A DNA stretch of 64,000 nucleotides from Carnegiea gigantea (taxonomy: Eukaryota; Streptophyta; Magnoliopsida; Caryophyllales; Cactaceae). Shown here one piece after another: positions 1 through 10,835 of this stretch. The notes beneath the pieces are model-generated. The model saw only the letters and a list, made by a program, of their open reading frames with translations, searched no databases and was not told the DNA's origin. The position numbers were made by a program, and so were the translations under genes. The stretch spans positions 1 through 64,000 of the forward strand of contig JAKOGI010003010.1 in NCBI GenBank assembly GCA_029747015.1. The letters are read 5' to 3'. The first letter of the stretch is position 1, and every line of letters starts with the position of its first letter.

Positions 1-828
1 CGTTTTCTACGAGATCTTGGATTTCACGATATGTTAGTGGATTTTGGGATGTTGTTTGGTGAATTTATCGCTCTTATGTGCAATTTCTTGCTCTGGTTGT
101 TTACCTTTCTCGTATTGTACATCTTGATTTATGACATTTAGTGTAAAATTGCTGTTTCAACGTTTTGCTGAAACTGGTTTGGTGATTAGTGATCTGTACA
201 TATGTGAGTAGTTATTACTAGTTGTAGTATTGGTGATTATCTATCTAGGTAATCATTTCTCTTGTCTAATTGTTTGCAAGTCGGGCGTGGTATATTTGTT
301 TAGGGCTAGGATGCTTTGAATTGCTTTTTATTAGTGATCAGTAGTTTTGTTATTAGTGATTGCTATAATAAGATTAGTGATATGTAGGTTATTTATTGAT
401 GATCAAAGGATGTGTTATTAGTTATCAGTATATATATATTTTAGTGATCACTGATAGGAATTTCTAGTGATCACAAATATAAGATAAGTGATCAGTAGGA
501 ACAATATTAGTGACCACACACACATTACTCACTGATCATTCTAAGAAGTGCACTCAATGATCAGTCCATGTATCTTTGGTGATCAAATAGAATAAGGTCA
601 GTGATCAACGGATGTTTGTTGGTGATCAGTAGACATTTTATTAGTGATTAATAGTTTTATTATCAGTGATCACTAGAATAAGATTAGTGAACTGTAGTTT
701 ATTTATTGATGATCCATTATTAGTGATCAGTAGACATTTTATTTGTAGTCAATAGTTTTTGGCAATTTGTGTTATTGGTGATCAACGGATGTGTTACTAG
801 TGATCAGTAGAGAAGGAACATCACAGCA
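1..828 (+). repeat. Degenerate 22-bp TGATCA minisatellite, intron of copy A
   Basis: AT-rich DNA without a credible ORF. From about 180 to 810 the motif AGTGATCAGTAG and close variants recur, often 21-22 bp apart, for example near 482, 618 and 725. I read at least a dozen TGATCA hexamers between 361 and 810. The T/G-rich strand is the plus strand, the sense strand of the neighbouring gene. Position and composition fit an intron (or 5' flank) upstream of the first visible exon of copy A. The first 180 bases contain nothing I recognise. Confidence 0.6.
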
Positions 829-1030
829 AGTGTGTTAGAAGATGAAGGTAAAGCTCAAGATGAAATAGCAATTTGAAAGGTTAAGGTGAGTCAAATATGT
901 TTAATTTATTTTGTTATGTATTGACACAAAAAAACAAACAAATTGTACTCTCTTCTGTTTTCGTCCATCGTTTCCAAGTAAGGTGGCATGTCCTTTTTTA
1001 CAATAAGTGTTGGTTGTTCCCATTAGGCTC

Positions 1031-1498
1031 TTTTTCGGGACGCTTAGGCTGCAACCGATTTGATAATAACCAACTGTCGACGGCTAAGGGAAATTATGAC
1101 AGAGCTGGAGGAGTTGATACCTGGAGCACGCAGCCCACTCAAGAAAGTAAGAAATGTAGCCGCGGAATTGGTGAGTGATGCCCTCATTAGTGATAGGCTT
1201 AAGGGGTCGAGGAGTAGAACACCGGTACTCTCGCAAGAATCGTTTGAATCGGATGGGTTCCTAATGCAGATTGATGAAATTGAGAAGAATTGCACGGGCT
1301 CCTGAGATAAGGTGCATGACTTCCCACAGTTCGATGTACCCAATTTTAGCCTTGGAGTGTCTCAAGAAGAGAAAGAGGCACTGCCCGAAGGAGTTGTTGT
1401 TCTTGACTCACAGCCTGATAGTCTGGCAGCAGCAGTACAAGTAATAAATTGTGATGTGGACGACATTGTTACGAAATGTATGACAACCTCCGCATAGT
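1031..1498 (+). pseudogene. Copy A linker exon with in-frame TGA
   Basis: One frame reads through this exon except for TGA at 1,303-1,305. Before it comes an acidic/basic stretch with 'ELEELIPGARSPLKKVRN' and after it 'PQFDVPNFSLGVSQEEKE', ending at TAG 1,495-1,497. The FSLG.SQ phrase is paralleled by YSLGLELSQ in the copy C exon near 53,800, which supports homology. The linker in this family is poorly conserved and has no known catalytic role. Confidence 0.45.
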
Positions 1499-1584
1499 GC
1501 ATCAGCACGCCGTCGCTATCGGGTACTTCCTCTCATAGTCTTCCAGCCGAATTTTTTCTTGTTGTTAGATGTTACAAAAAAATT

Positions 1585-1870
1585 ATGATCAGGCCAGCAA
1601 TGATCCTTTTTGCATGTGGATTTTATCCTCTAAGGTAGAAAGCAGTGATCATACATAGACACATTAGTGATCTTTTTGTGTTTTAGATACTCCCAATAAA
1701 CTGCAAAAATAGTGATCGTTACTTATAAAATTAGTGATCTTTAGGAGACAAATCAGTGATCACAAAAGATTGCACCAATAATGTGTTAAAATGGTGGTCA
1801 TTACTTCAAAACTTATTGATTATTAGTTGATCAATTAGTGAACCATAAGTTGATGAATTAGTGTTCACTT
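1585..1870 (+). repeat. TGATCA minisatellite block, intron of copy A
   Basis: Several GTGATC(A/T) units lie between about 1,645 and 1,770, followed by decayed units to 1,870. A C-tract sits at 1,888-1,901. From 1,871 to about 2,025 there is only AT-rich intron-like sequence ending in a 'tttttacag' acceptor-like site. Confidence 0.5.
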
Positions 1871-2589
1871 CATACAGACATGCTTTCCCCCACCCCCCCA
1901 CCCAAATCATATCGCAATTGTCTAAATGATCTTGTATAACATTGCATTGCATTTTTTTCCTTAGCATTATTTTTTATATAAATCTATATTTATATAATTT
2001 TCCTGATTAGTTGTTATGTTTTTACAGGTCCAATAGTGCTATGTTTCCAGGAAGATAACAACGCATTCGTTGATTGATCTTTGATGAGAATTGCGGAACC
2101 TGATTTTCAGATACTAGGCATGTAGACACCAACTAATACTGACAAAGGTAAAGATGTAGTGGTTGAAGCACCGAAAAGGCACAAGACGAGGTCACCTCAA
2201 TGTATTATCAGTGCATTGCAAGCAGGTAAAAAAAAAATGATACTAGTTTTCTTCCTGATAAACTTGATGTCTATGTTTTTATATTTTTCTTCTAGGTTAC
2301 ATTCCCCTTGTATGAATTTTATTTCGTTGGCTGTGTGTACAAACTATTCATTCTATGCACCACCCTTGCCAATAGAGTCTACGCCTTCTTTGTTCTCCAC
2401 TTACATGCAGCAGAATGCAATGATCTCTTGTGCAATTTCATATGAACTGATGTTGTATGCTGACGTTGTCTTCAACTCAGAAGAAGAACAAAGGTAAGAG
2501 TAAATATGTGTGTCCTAGAAAAATGATTCATATACAAGTCTTTTGCAAGCAGTATTTTTCAGTGATAGATTTGTTTGTTTATTCGCTAG

Positions 2590-3782
2590 CCAAGTGTTGT
2601 GCGATGACTTACACTATGTGGCCAACCAAGGCATGCTCTCAACTATTGTTGACGATGACTGTGTTGACAAAATCATAGTGGACATTTAGGCAAATATAAT
2701 GAATGAAAGTGAACTGAACATAGATCGTTCCTATATTCAAAGGCTTTTCTTCACAAACGAAGTGTTTGCAAGCTAATTGGAAAAAAAAAAATCTACTTTC
2801 AATGATATTTTACACATACACGCATGTTTTTTCATGAATAAAATACATTGATTGTCGCTTTAAAAAGTTGGTGTTTTTTTTTGGGAAGCATTTGTACATG
2901 AAGACAAACACAGGCAAAGAAAGCTAAAGTTGTGTTCTTCCGCCAGCTAAACGAGGAGCTATCCTTGAGTCCACATATCAACTTCAAGCAAGTTAACATG
3001 GTAAGAATTAAGCTAGACATATACACTTTATTTTAATTAAAAAGTTTTGTTTCATTGCCTGTTATTTAGGCACTAACTTATGATAAATTTTGGTATTTCA
3101 GGTGTTCTTGTATTGTTCTGACGACAGAAAATAATTTGTCATTTGTTTCAATTTGAAGCAAAATAGTATGAACATAATTGACCATATCAAGAGAAAGCGC
3201 AGAGAACATTATGTATATGAATGCTTTGTAGATATTTTGGCAAAGCTTCATCCAATATTAGTTTGCCTTAAAAACAAACTTAAGCTGGTGCTTTTTGGTA
3301 ATTTCATGTTTTGGGTTTTATATGAGCATTACAGTGCATGCTCTTTCAGAAGTATCTCACAGAGGAACATGGTGATATGAAAAGAGCAAACTTCATTCAA
3401 GAATTTGAACTAAGATGCATAGATATGCCTTGGAAGCAAGAGGCTGTAACGACAGATGATAATCAAACCATTTATGTTATAAAGCATATACAGGAATACA
3501 AAAGATTGCCTTGTCTTTGGGATATAGGATTCGCAAATGATCAGGTGAACATGCTACTCAACCTTCTTTCACCAAGAAAAGAATGGTAAATGTTTGAGAT
3601 ATCGTGCCAATTATTGTGCGCACCCCCTAATTTGCTTTGTATCTCATGTTACTGCAGTCTATAAGTTTAGGGTGGAGTGCTGCCACAAGATCCTCACTTC
3701 ACCAACCAATGCAATTTCGGCACATGTGAAGAGAATGGTGAATGTTTATGAAACGATAAGGCTGAAAAAGTCAAGAAAGTAG
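2590..3782 (+). pseudogene. Copy A peptidase-domain exons (catalytic residues lost)
   Basis: Visible exons: about 2,590-2,760 (start of the domain, with stop TAG after 'DKIIVDI'); 2,914-3,000 ('FFRQLNEEL...FKQVNM', donor gtaaga); about 3,102-3,297 ('VFLYCSDDRK', a stop, then 'FVICFNLKQNSMNIIDHIK'); 3,350-3,585 ('KYLTEEHGD...IDMPWKQ...IYVIKHIQEY'); and 3,658-3,782 ('FRVECCHKILTSPTN', final TAG). In Ulp1 peptidases the third exon should hold the catalytic His-Trp and the fourth the Asp-Cys-Gly-hydrophobic motif before 'MRHME'. Here those sites read as a stop and as Asp-Asn-Gln, so activity is not expected. Assignment rests on motif order and spacing recognised by eye. Confidence 0.5.
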
Positions 3783-4575
3783 TGGCTAGTTCATGCAAGC
3801 GAGATGTTTGTAGTGAATAAATTAGTGGATTTTAGTTTTGATGATCATTACATATCTAGCTAGTGACTAATCGTTATATGTAATTCATCTCTTGAAGACA
3901 AAGCATAGTTATAATGATGCCCAAAGCTCCTTGCGTTGATCACTAAGTTTATAACTACACATGTATTGTGATGTTGTAGCCATTGCCTAGGACAACATAA
4001 AGAAATCCATTGATTACCAAGAGTAATACTAATGATCACGAAATGATCACCTATTGATCACCACCTAATAGGCGTATATCAGTACCTATAATTGATAATA
4101 TGTAATTAGTGATCAGTTGTCATAAATCATTCATCTCTTGAATACGAAGCATAGTTATAGTGATGACCAAAGCTCCTTGCGTTGATCGCTAAGTTTATAA
4201 CTACACATGTATTGTGATCTTGTAGACGTTGCTTAGGACAACATAAAGAAATGCATTGATCACCAAAAGTAATACTAATGATCACTGAATGATCACCTAT
4301 TGGTCACGAAAAGTAATACTAATGATCACTGAATGATCACCTATTGATCACAATACCTGTAATTGATAATATGTTGATAACCAGAAATAGAACCAGCGAT
4401 AAGGCGACCTACTTGTAATGATCACCAAGACTAGAACTTTTGATCACCAACTACAATTGAAGATGTGTTGGTCACATTGAATACACCTAGTGATGGCTAC
4501 ATATAGTTCTTATGATCACCAAAACAAACCTATTAATCACCAAAGGAACACCTATCGATCACCGACTACAATTTC
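3783..4575. repeat. Intergenic TGATCA-rich spacer, mostly inverted orientation
   Basis: The spacer between the end of copy A and the leader of copy B. From about 3,990 the units read TGATCACC(T/A)A, the reverse complement of the intron units, so the A/C-rich strand is now on top. No ORF of note. It contains the 246-bp tandem duplication listed separately. Confidence 0.55.
3885..4376 (+). repeat. 246-bp direct tandem duplication
   Basis: The block beginning 'tcatctcttgaa' at 3,885 recurs at 4,131, a period of 246 bp. It carries in order the landmarks gcatagttata, aaagctccttgcgttgatc, ctacacatgtattgtgat, acaacataaagaaat and taatactaatgatcac. The second copy has an extra internal duplication of the TGATCA-bearing segment near 4,300-4,355. 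Confidence 0.75.
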
Positions 4576-4576
4576 A

Positions 4577-5005
4577 AACTTCATTGCCTTCTACAAAATT
4601 GACATATGTCATTATATCTGTAAATATTTGATCTTTTAATTCATACACCAAAAAAGAAAAAAAAGGGAAAAAACACACAAAAATAGATAAACAACAATTC
4701 CTTTTATGAAAAGAGATGTTCATTAATTAATATTCTTTTACGAAGTTGACATATACGATCAGTTATGATAGCAACCAACTCTCTCTCTTAATCACAGTCT
4801 CTCTCTTATTCTCGCTCTATAGCTCAACTGTCTATTCACTTTCTCGCATCCATCTTACTTTGGTATTGTCAGTCTCTCTCAATCTCTCTCTCTCCCCCTC
4901 TCCCTCTCTCGCTCTCTCTCTCTCTCTCTCATAGTTATAATCTGCAACCTCGTCAATATTCGTCAGACTGCTTCAACTTCTCTGTAGCTTCTCTGCACTT
5001 TCAAG
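4577..5005 (+). promoter_or_regulatory. Presumed promoter and 5' leader of copy B
   Basis: The 3' part (4,932-5,005) is clearly similar to the leader of copy C (about 48,080-48,145): both have 'cttcaacttctc', then 'ctgca(c/t)ttt', then a GT donor (gtgaga at 5,006). This is therefore a non-coding first exon. It is preceded by a long CT tract, common in plant leaders. I could not pick a convincing TATA box. Confidence 0.4.
4865..4931 (+). repeat. (CT)n microsatellite in copy B leader
   Basis: Nearly uninterrupted CT dinucleotides, ending at catagttata. The apparent Leu/Ser-repeat ORF here is a by-product of the microsatellite. Confidence 0.85.
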
Positions 5006-5372
5006 GTGAGATTCTTGACCTTTGTGTTCACATTGCTCTCCTTGTTCTGTTTTAGTGCACTTACTTTGGATTTTTTTTGGTGATTTTCTTCGATTTCTTT
5101 TTATCTTTTGTAAGTTTGAATATTTTCTTGGAAATCTGGTTTGAATTCCAATTTTAAAAGCTTGTAGTCTGTTTTTGCACTAAAAACCATGTTGTTTAGT
5201 TCTTGGAAATGTACCATGCTCTGATCTTTCACTTTCGAACCACCTTTTTTTGATTTTAATCTACTTTTCTGCTAATATTATACAATTTCGTAAAGTTTAG
5301 TGATATACTATGGTTTGAACGATTTATTTTCCTCAATCTTATAATTTTTCATGGATTTGCTTTTTCTCTAAG
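5006..5372 (+). other. Intron 1 of copy B
   Basis: Runs from donor gtgaga (5,006) to acceptor ctctaag (5,372). T-rich, no coding content. The equivalent intron of copy C is 48,146-48,489 with recognisably similar ends. Confidence 0.45.
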
Positions 5373-5452
5373 GTTTACTGCTGAGAAATCGTGGCCCGAT
5401 GATAAGTTCAAAAAACTCCCAAGGGGAATGGAGAAGAATCATCTTCCATTAG
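5373..5452 (+). pseudogene. Copy B exon 2, start codon lost
   Basis: Aligned with the first coding exon of copy C, where 'gagaaaccATGGCTGGAG' holds the start. Copy B has 'gagaaatcGTGGCCCG', an ATG-to-GTG change at 5,391. The exon ends at a gtaaaa donor (5,453), as in copy C. Confidence 0.5.
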
Positions 5453-5509
5453 GTAAAAGATTGCACTTAAAAACCTTTTGAGTAAATATTTTTCATATTA
5501 CATATGTCT

Positions 5510-6120
5510 TATATATTTGGTGATCATTACTTATATATTTAGTGATCATTAGGCATAGTTTCAGTTATCATTTTGCACATTTCTTTGTCTCTTTGATTAC
5601 TTTTAGTAGGTTCTTTAAAAAAAAATCCAAATTCTTACATGCAAATGTCTTTCTTCAAAGCGGTTAAAAAATTTTAAAAACCATGGAGCAACATTTTTTC
5701 ACAGTGCACGTCTACCATAGTAATTGTTAGAAAGGTGATAAGTGATCATTAGGTATCATATTACTAATTGCTAGCTATGATATTCGTGATCGTTATGTAT
5801 AATATTAGTGATCATTTTGGATATGTGTGTCATCTATTTGTGATTGTTAGATAACTATTTGGTGAAGGTTATATATTGTATTAATGATCATGTTTTTTTA
5901 AATTTATAAAATGCTTGCGTATTCTGTCTTTGTCTTCATAAATGTTTGCTTTCCACTTATCAATAACTGCCCTTTCCAACCAGCAAATATAAACACACTC
6001 ACATGATAAATAAATGCCTTTTACGGTTCCAATTTGTATCATATGTTCAGTATTTGTGATCAGCGCAGTTTTGATTGGTGATCATCTCAATTATGATTAG
6101 TGGTACATTATATTTATGAC
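5510..6120 (+). repeat. TGATCA minisatellite in intron 2 of copy B
   Basis: Units (agtgatcatta, ggtgatcatt, gtgatcagcg and variants) are scattered between 5,520 and 6,085 among AT-rich sequence. The intron ends in the acceptor 'tattctacag' at 6,170. Confidence 0.5.
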
Positions 6121-6170
6121 TTCATAGAAGTATGTACTATCTTTACTCACTTGCCTTTTGTATTCTACAG

Positions 6171-8391
6171 TGCTAAAGTGGCTTCGAATCTAGACGAAAT
6201 TGGACAATGTACTCATGAAAGAAAAGGATCTGTCAATAAGACTAGCAGCAATTCTGTCCAAGGGAAGAAGCGTCGATACAAAAGCATTTTCCTGCAAGAT
6301 AGACGACGATGACGATGCTACGAATGATTCTCATAATGAAGAGACGTTGCATAAGAACACAACCACTGAAGATAAATCCCGACCGAGGTATCGGAAGACA
6401 AGAATAGGAAGACTGATAAGACAATTGAAAAAACCACAGAGAAGAAGACTGGGAAGAAGAGGAGGACTGAGAAGGAAAGTAAAGAAGAGGTCCCGCCTGA
6501 GGAGAATGTTGATGATACGGAAAAGACCAATAAGCTAGCTCAAAGAGCGACAAAAATAGATGTTCTCCCTGAGAAACTCGTTAAGAAACGTTCCAAGAAG
6601 ACTGACAAGTCAACTCAGAAGACAAGAAGAAGACTGAGAAGAAAAGTAGTGAAGAGGTCCCCCTTGAAAGGATTGTTGATGACAAGGAAAAAATCGATAA
6701 GTCAGCTAAAAGAGTAATGGAAAAAGAAGCTCTCCCTGTGAAACCCGCTGAGAAACATCGCAAGAAGGCAAAGGCTAGGAAACAAAAATGTGAGGAGGCT
6801 ATAAGTAAGAAGGCAAAGAGGGGCAATTCTTCTCAGCAAGCAACAGAGGGTGGTGAGTCTCTACAAAAGACTGATGCGAAAGAGATGGAAGAAGACAGTT
6901 CAATGGGGAAGGTGGAGGAGAAGAACAAAGGCAGTGAGAAGAATGGTGTTGACAGGCCACAAGAGGGGGCAATTCTTCCTCAGGCTGCAAGTATACATCT
7001 AGAGGCTGTGACATCTTCTAACAAACCACAACAAGAAGAGAAAACTTTAGAAAAAACCCCAACAAAATTTGAGAAGAAGCAAAGAGGGGAAAAGCCGGGA
7101 GAAATAAAAAAGGAAAAGCCAAAGATGAAGGCATTCCCCATGAGATGATCACAGAGGGTGCGAAACTTATCAAAGCCTCTGGGGCAGTAAGGGCACATTT
7201 CTAAGGTAAAGATTTCTTCTAATACTTCATACGATAAAGAAAGCAGTGCCAGGGAGGTTGCAAGTAATGATGAAAGCTCTAATAGATCTTCTGAGAAGCT
7301 ACAGGAGGAAAAGGAACCTTCTGACAAATCTCCCACCAAACTCTAGCGCAAAGAACGATAGGAATAGATAGAAGAAATAAAGAAGCAGGAGCCAAAGAAG
7401 AAACCAGTCATCGTCAGGTGATTGCAAAGGGTGCGAGGGTTACCGAAGCCTACAGTACAACAGCCCGACGTATTCGACGTCCGCATGAACATGAAAATGT
7501 CAATGATAATGCGAACAACAAAGAGGGGGAAGAAGAGACACACATTGAAGAAGCTCCAATGCTACTCCGAAGATGAAGAAGCTTGCATTAAAATTTGAAG
7601 GCAAACAACCCATCGAGAAAAAGAATGCTCAATTGAGTACTGGTGATGCTTTGCCAGAGGAGAAAACAAGCAGCTCGGTGCAAGACATTCAGATGGCCCC
7701 ACAACAGCAGCCTTTAAAATATAAAAAGGGTGGTAATAAAAAGAGAATGTACCAAAAGGCATTCATCACGAGGATGAGTACACATTCATTTTCATCAATG
7801 CTGGCACAGCTGAATGAAGCTCAGGCCGAAGCAGTTAAATCAATAGGATTTGCTTCCTTCTTGAAGGTTGACCTGAAGCAAATTCCAGGGAAGTTTTCAA
7901 GATGGCTTGTAAATAGCTTTGATCCCTACTCTACCTCCTTTGTGCTTCTGGATGGGCAAAGGTTTATGGTCACATCATTTGATGCTTATGTGACCCTAGA
8001 TGTGCCTATTGGTGGAAGGGAAATCATAGAGAGCAGCAGGTCTTCAACGGATGAAGAATATAATGAGGTGCCTACTGCCTAGGTCAAGGAATGGAATTGA
8101 GCATGCTGCCCTAGAACTGACCCATATGCCAGAGTTCATTCTGGCCAAAAAAGACGGCGGCAAGAGCTTCAAGAGGAACTTTATCATATACTTGGTGAAT
8201 TTTCTTTTTAGCGGGTCGAAGAACCGCTACTGCAGCAAGTCCATCCTCAATACGTCAAGGATGTGAATCAAATTGCATCCCTAGACTGGTGCAAGTTTGT
8301 AGCGCAGAAGCTCATCACTAGTGTGAGGCATTACAGGGAGAGTAAGTCTGCAAAAGGGGTGTACTTCGACTGTCTACTCTTCTTCTTAATG
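6171..8391 (+). pseudogene. Copy B long exon: Lys-rich region and conserved domain
   Basis: The first 1.4 kb encode very basic/acidic low-complexity protein (runs of KK, EK, EE; 'KKAKARKQK' near 6,760) in frames that shift several times. From 7,573 one frame is open to 8,082 and includes 'MSTHSFSSMLAQLNEAQAEA', then 'SIGFASFLKV', 'WLVNSFDPYS' and 'GQRFMVTSFDAYVTLDVP'. The TAG at 8,080-8,082 replaces TGG in copy C ('AAWLKE'). A second frame continues with 'FILAKKDGGKSFKRNF' and 'SGSKNRYCSKSIL' (8,051-8,266). The domain resembles the N-terminal half of plant Ulp1-like, transposon-associated proteins; its function is not established. Confidence 0.5.
6455..6780 (+). repeat. Internal duplication of about 167 bp in the Lys-rich exon
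   Basis: 'gaagaggtccc' starts at 6,484 and again at 6,651. Both copies continue through similar text ending 'gagaaac(t/a)(c)...aag'. A period of 167 is not a multiple of three, which fits frame loss in a once in-frame protein repeat. Confidence 0.55.
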
Positions 8392-8615
8392 GTCAGTTTT
8401 ACTACACAATAACTTGGCCCTTTCATAAAATTGGTGAACAATATGACGAAACACAATGATCATTTAAAAAAGCAATGCCAGAATGTGCTACTGATCAATA
8501 ATTAACCTAATAGTGATTAATAACTTGTTGATTAGTGATCAACTATTCATATATGCGTACATTACCAAAATGCATGTACTAATAGAAATTTTTTTTGCTC
8601 TTTCTATATTTACAG
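8392..8615 (+). repeat. Intron of copy B with TGATCA units
   Basis: From donor gtcagt to acceptor 'tatttacag'. Copy C has the same donor (gtcagt at 51,617) and a similar acceptor. TGATCA units occur between about 8,455 and 8,545. Confidence 0.5.
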
Positions 8616-8833
8616 ATGCTGTACTTGGACAAATTGTTTTCATTGAGAGAATAGTGCAGAGACCATTTCCAATAATGTCCACTTGGACTAATGAGGACAA
8701 CAAGAGAAGAATAGAAGCTGAGTACAGGAGCAAAGGTTTTCAGAGGGGTGTTGTCCAACCTCCGCTAGATGTAGCTCAGCGAATGGAGGCTGAGCAGCAA
8801 GCTCCTCAAGACAACAGGGCAACTGAAATTGAG
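8616..8833 (+). pseudogene. Copy B exon: 'FPIMSTWT' segment
   Basis: Opens with codons for MLYLD and ends at donor gtagta. Relative to copy C (51,851-52,069) one base seems missing around 8,629-8,634, so 'MLYLD' and 'VFIERIVQRPFPIMSTWTNE' lie in different frames. The phrase RxFPTxSxWTxExxKxR is a recurring signature in plant Ulp1-like proteins, as I recall the family. Confidence 0.5.
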
Positions 8834-9602
8834 GTAGTAAACAAAGCATTTTCGTCTTCTTCTGGTGATCATTACATGTTTCATTAATCATGTTTTAATT
8901 TAATGTAGTGATGGTTTGCATTGCTTATTTCAATGTTACTCCCTAACACTTCTTATACAGTCCTTTGGTGCATGGTGATCAATAGATGTATTGCTGGTGA
9001 TCTTTAGAAGTAATATCAGTGATTAAAAATTATGGAATTAGTGATCAGTACAAATCACATTAGTATGCAGTTCATGTCGATCTCTCCATTTTTTCAAAGT
9101 ATATGTGTTAAAAATAGCATTAATGATAAATATTAATGTTCTTAGTGATCAATGTGAATGTGTTTTTGTGAGTAGAATACATGCTGTTAGTGATCAGTAG
9201 ATATATTATTTTTGATCACTACTTATGTGACGAGTGATCAACAAAGATACTTATCAATGATCACCTAACTTAACTTTTTATGTCTGTCTTTGTCTGGATT
9301 ATCCAAAAAGTGTTGAGCACTCATGTTTTTGGTGATGATTACATATAATATTAGTGATCACTTCAATTGGTGCTTACTTATTTGATATTTTTGATTCACA
9401 GTCATCTGAATGAAAATCTCAAATAAGTAAACACTAATTTCGGTGATCACTTATGTAACTTATATTAGTTTTCTCTCATTAGTTTCCAATTTCATGATTG
9501 TGTTAGTACGTGATCAATAGTCATGTTATTAGTGATCAACTAACATATCTATATGTATATATATTTTTCTTTTTACTGTTTTTTTTTCTTTGAAAAATTT
9601 AG
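8834..9602 (+). repeat. TGATCA minisatellite in copy B intron
   Basis: Dense plus-orientation units (ttagtgatcagt, gtgatcaacaa and so on) from about 8,870 to 9,545, followed by a T-rich acceptor region. Confidence 0.55.
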
Positions 9603-9892
9603 AAGGATGTAGGCAAGATAGTTTCTGCTACCAAGAAGTTGGCTTCTGCTTATAAAAATTTTTATCAGCATCATGGATTCTATGTCAAGCAAGTATGGGC
9701 AAAATGAAGGGCTTGACAGCATACAAGATGAAGCGAGGGCGATGTTCACGTCATTATGCGATGCTGCTGCTGCACATGAACAATCCCAGCAAGAGGCTAG
9801 TGCGAATGGAGTGCCTGCGACAAGCGAATGCTAGAATGCTGCAATGAAGGAGGCTGCTATAGAACTTCGCACCGCTTGTATTATAAGTGATA
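9603..9892 (+). pseudogene. Copy B exon: 'IVSATKKLASAY' segment
   Basis: Reads 'KDVGKIVSATKKLASAYKNF', then needs a 1-bp shift near 9,660 to continue 'IMDSMSSKYGQNEGL...DEARAMFTSL', matching 'IMDCMCNKYGKSEDL...DEAREMFISF' of copy C (53,400-53,500). A TAG follows 'TSEC' at about 9,831. This is the last recognisable exon of copy B. Confidence 0.5.
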
Positions 9893-10385
9893 GTCATTAA
9901 TAACAGTAGACATGTTATATTGATGACAATGTATGAGTTAAAAATGTGCAGAACATCTGGTGTTGGTGATGAGTAATATTCCTGCTAATAGATGTATTTT
10001 CTAGTAATCTTTACAAGTAATATTAGTGACCAAAAGTTGTGGAATTAGTGATCAGTACAACTCAGATTAGTATGCAGTTGAACTCAATCTCATCTTTTTT
10101 CCCTCAATCGACTAGAGTTTAGTTTTGTGTCGAACAGTCATATTATTACTTGTCTAAAAGCATAGGGTTTGGTTCAACAAGTGCTTATAATTCTATGCAT
10201 ATAAAACTCGGTGATCAACAAAAATGTTGTAGTGATCAATAAGAATCTAGCGATCATTGAGTAAATAATGATGGACTTCTGGAGAATGATCAGTGAGTAA
10301 TATATGTGCTCAATAATATTGTATCTACTGATCACTAATCTTATATTTGTTGATCAATAGATATGTGTTTCATATTGAGCACCAT
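9893..10385 (+). repeat. TGATCA minisatellite, plus orientation
   Basis: Continuation of the intron-type repeat after the last copy B exon, with units such as gtgatcagtac and ggtgatcaac. No gene. Confidence 0.5.
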
Positions 10386-10835
10386 ATTGGAAGGCATTAG
10401 ATCCTAAGATACTACTCAAAAAAATCATTGAACACCAGTCCACTAATCTGGAACCAACGGATCACAAAACGCATGCCTACTAATCACCAAATAAACAAGG
10501 AGATAATTCTATACTGTTAGGAAGGAGTAACATCTGTGAGCATTAATGTTATGCTTATTGATCACCAACAACACACCTATAAATCACTAAAATTACGTGT
10601 ATAGAATTATAAGCACTAATTGACCCAATAAACAATATTATAAAAGGAGATAATTCTATGCTGCTAGGAAGGATTAACATCAGTGATCACTAATTTTGTG
10701 CCTATTAATCACTAACATTATGCCTATTGATCACCCAAATTACAGGCATATAATTATAAGCATAGGCTGAACTGGTGAACAATATTAAAATTAGTGATCA
10801 CTCATTTTATGCTTATAGATCACTAATACCTTTGG
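10386..10835 (-). repeat. TGATCA minisatellite, inverted orientation
   Basis: Units now read (TT)GATCACCAA, the reverse complement of the preceding block. A segment around 10,160-10,215 reappears inverted near 10,555-10,640 (landmark 'atagaattataagcac'). The orientation switch lies close to 10,390. Confidence 0.55.
10488..10780. repeat. 147-bp tandem duplication
   Basis: 'ggagataattctat' begins at 10,499 and again at 10,646 (period 147). It is followed in both by ctg(t/c)taggaagga(g/t)taacatc and TGATCAC-type units, and ends near aacaatatta. Confidence 0.6.

Larger units (their letters stand above)
829..3782 (+). pseudogene. Ulp1-like cysteine peptidase gene, copy A (3' half, decayed)
   Basis: Exons joined by plausible GT-AG introns can be followed to a TAG at 3,780-3,782. 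The order matches plant Ulp1/SUMO-protease-like genes: a linker exon with a 'PQFDVPNFSLGVSQ' stretch (1,031-1,498), small exons with basic 'APKRHKTRSP' (ending near 2,226) and a hydrophobic segment (about 2,296-2,494), then the C-terminal peptidase exons (2,590-3,782). In that family the protease removes SUMO-like modifiers with a His-Asp-Cys triad. Here the positions expected for the catalytic His-Trp and Asp-Cys-Gly are not kept and several in-frame stops occur, so I call it a pseudogene. Exon 829-886 (donor gtgagt) is tentative. The 5' exons lie outside the window or are lost. Copy C (48.5-56.6 kb) is its paralogue. Confidence 0.55.
5373..9892 (+). pseudogene. Ulp1-like gene family, copy B (5' exons only, decayed)
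   Basis: Exons, by comparison with copy C: 5,373-5,452, 6,171-8,391, 8,616-8,833 and 9,603 to about 9,892, each with GT-AG borders. Product parts: a short N-terminus, a long Lys/Glu-rich disordered region, a conserved domain beginning 'SIGFASFLKVDLKQIPGKF', the 'FPIMSTWTNEDNKRR' exon and the 'IVSATKKLASAY' exon. Lesions: start codon replaced by GTG (5,391), TAG for an expected Trp (8,080), apparent 1-bp loss near 8,630, and an extra base near 9,660. The exon matching C 52,460-52,573, the rest of the linker and the whole peptidase domain are missing before the LTR array. Probably a non-functional tandem relative of A and C. Confidence 0.55.

Noticed and set aside
361..810. GATC clusters as bacterial Dam or replication-origin signals
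   Set aside because: The context is a eukaryotic spliced gene, and the conserved word is TGATCA within a 22-bp unit, not a bacterial origin layout.
897..1178. 93-codon ORF at the start of copy A
   Set aside because: It spans the apparent intron/exon border and has no family features. The alternative frame from 1,060 matches the gene family.
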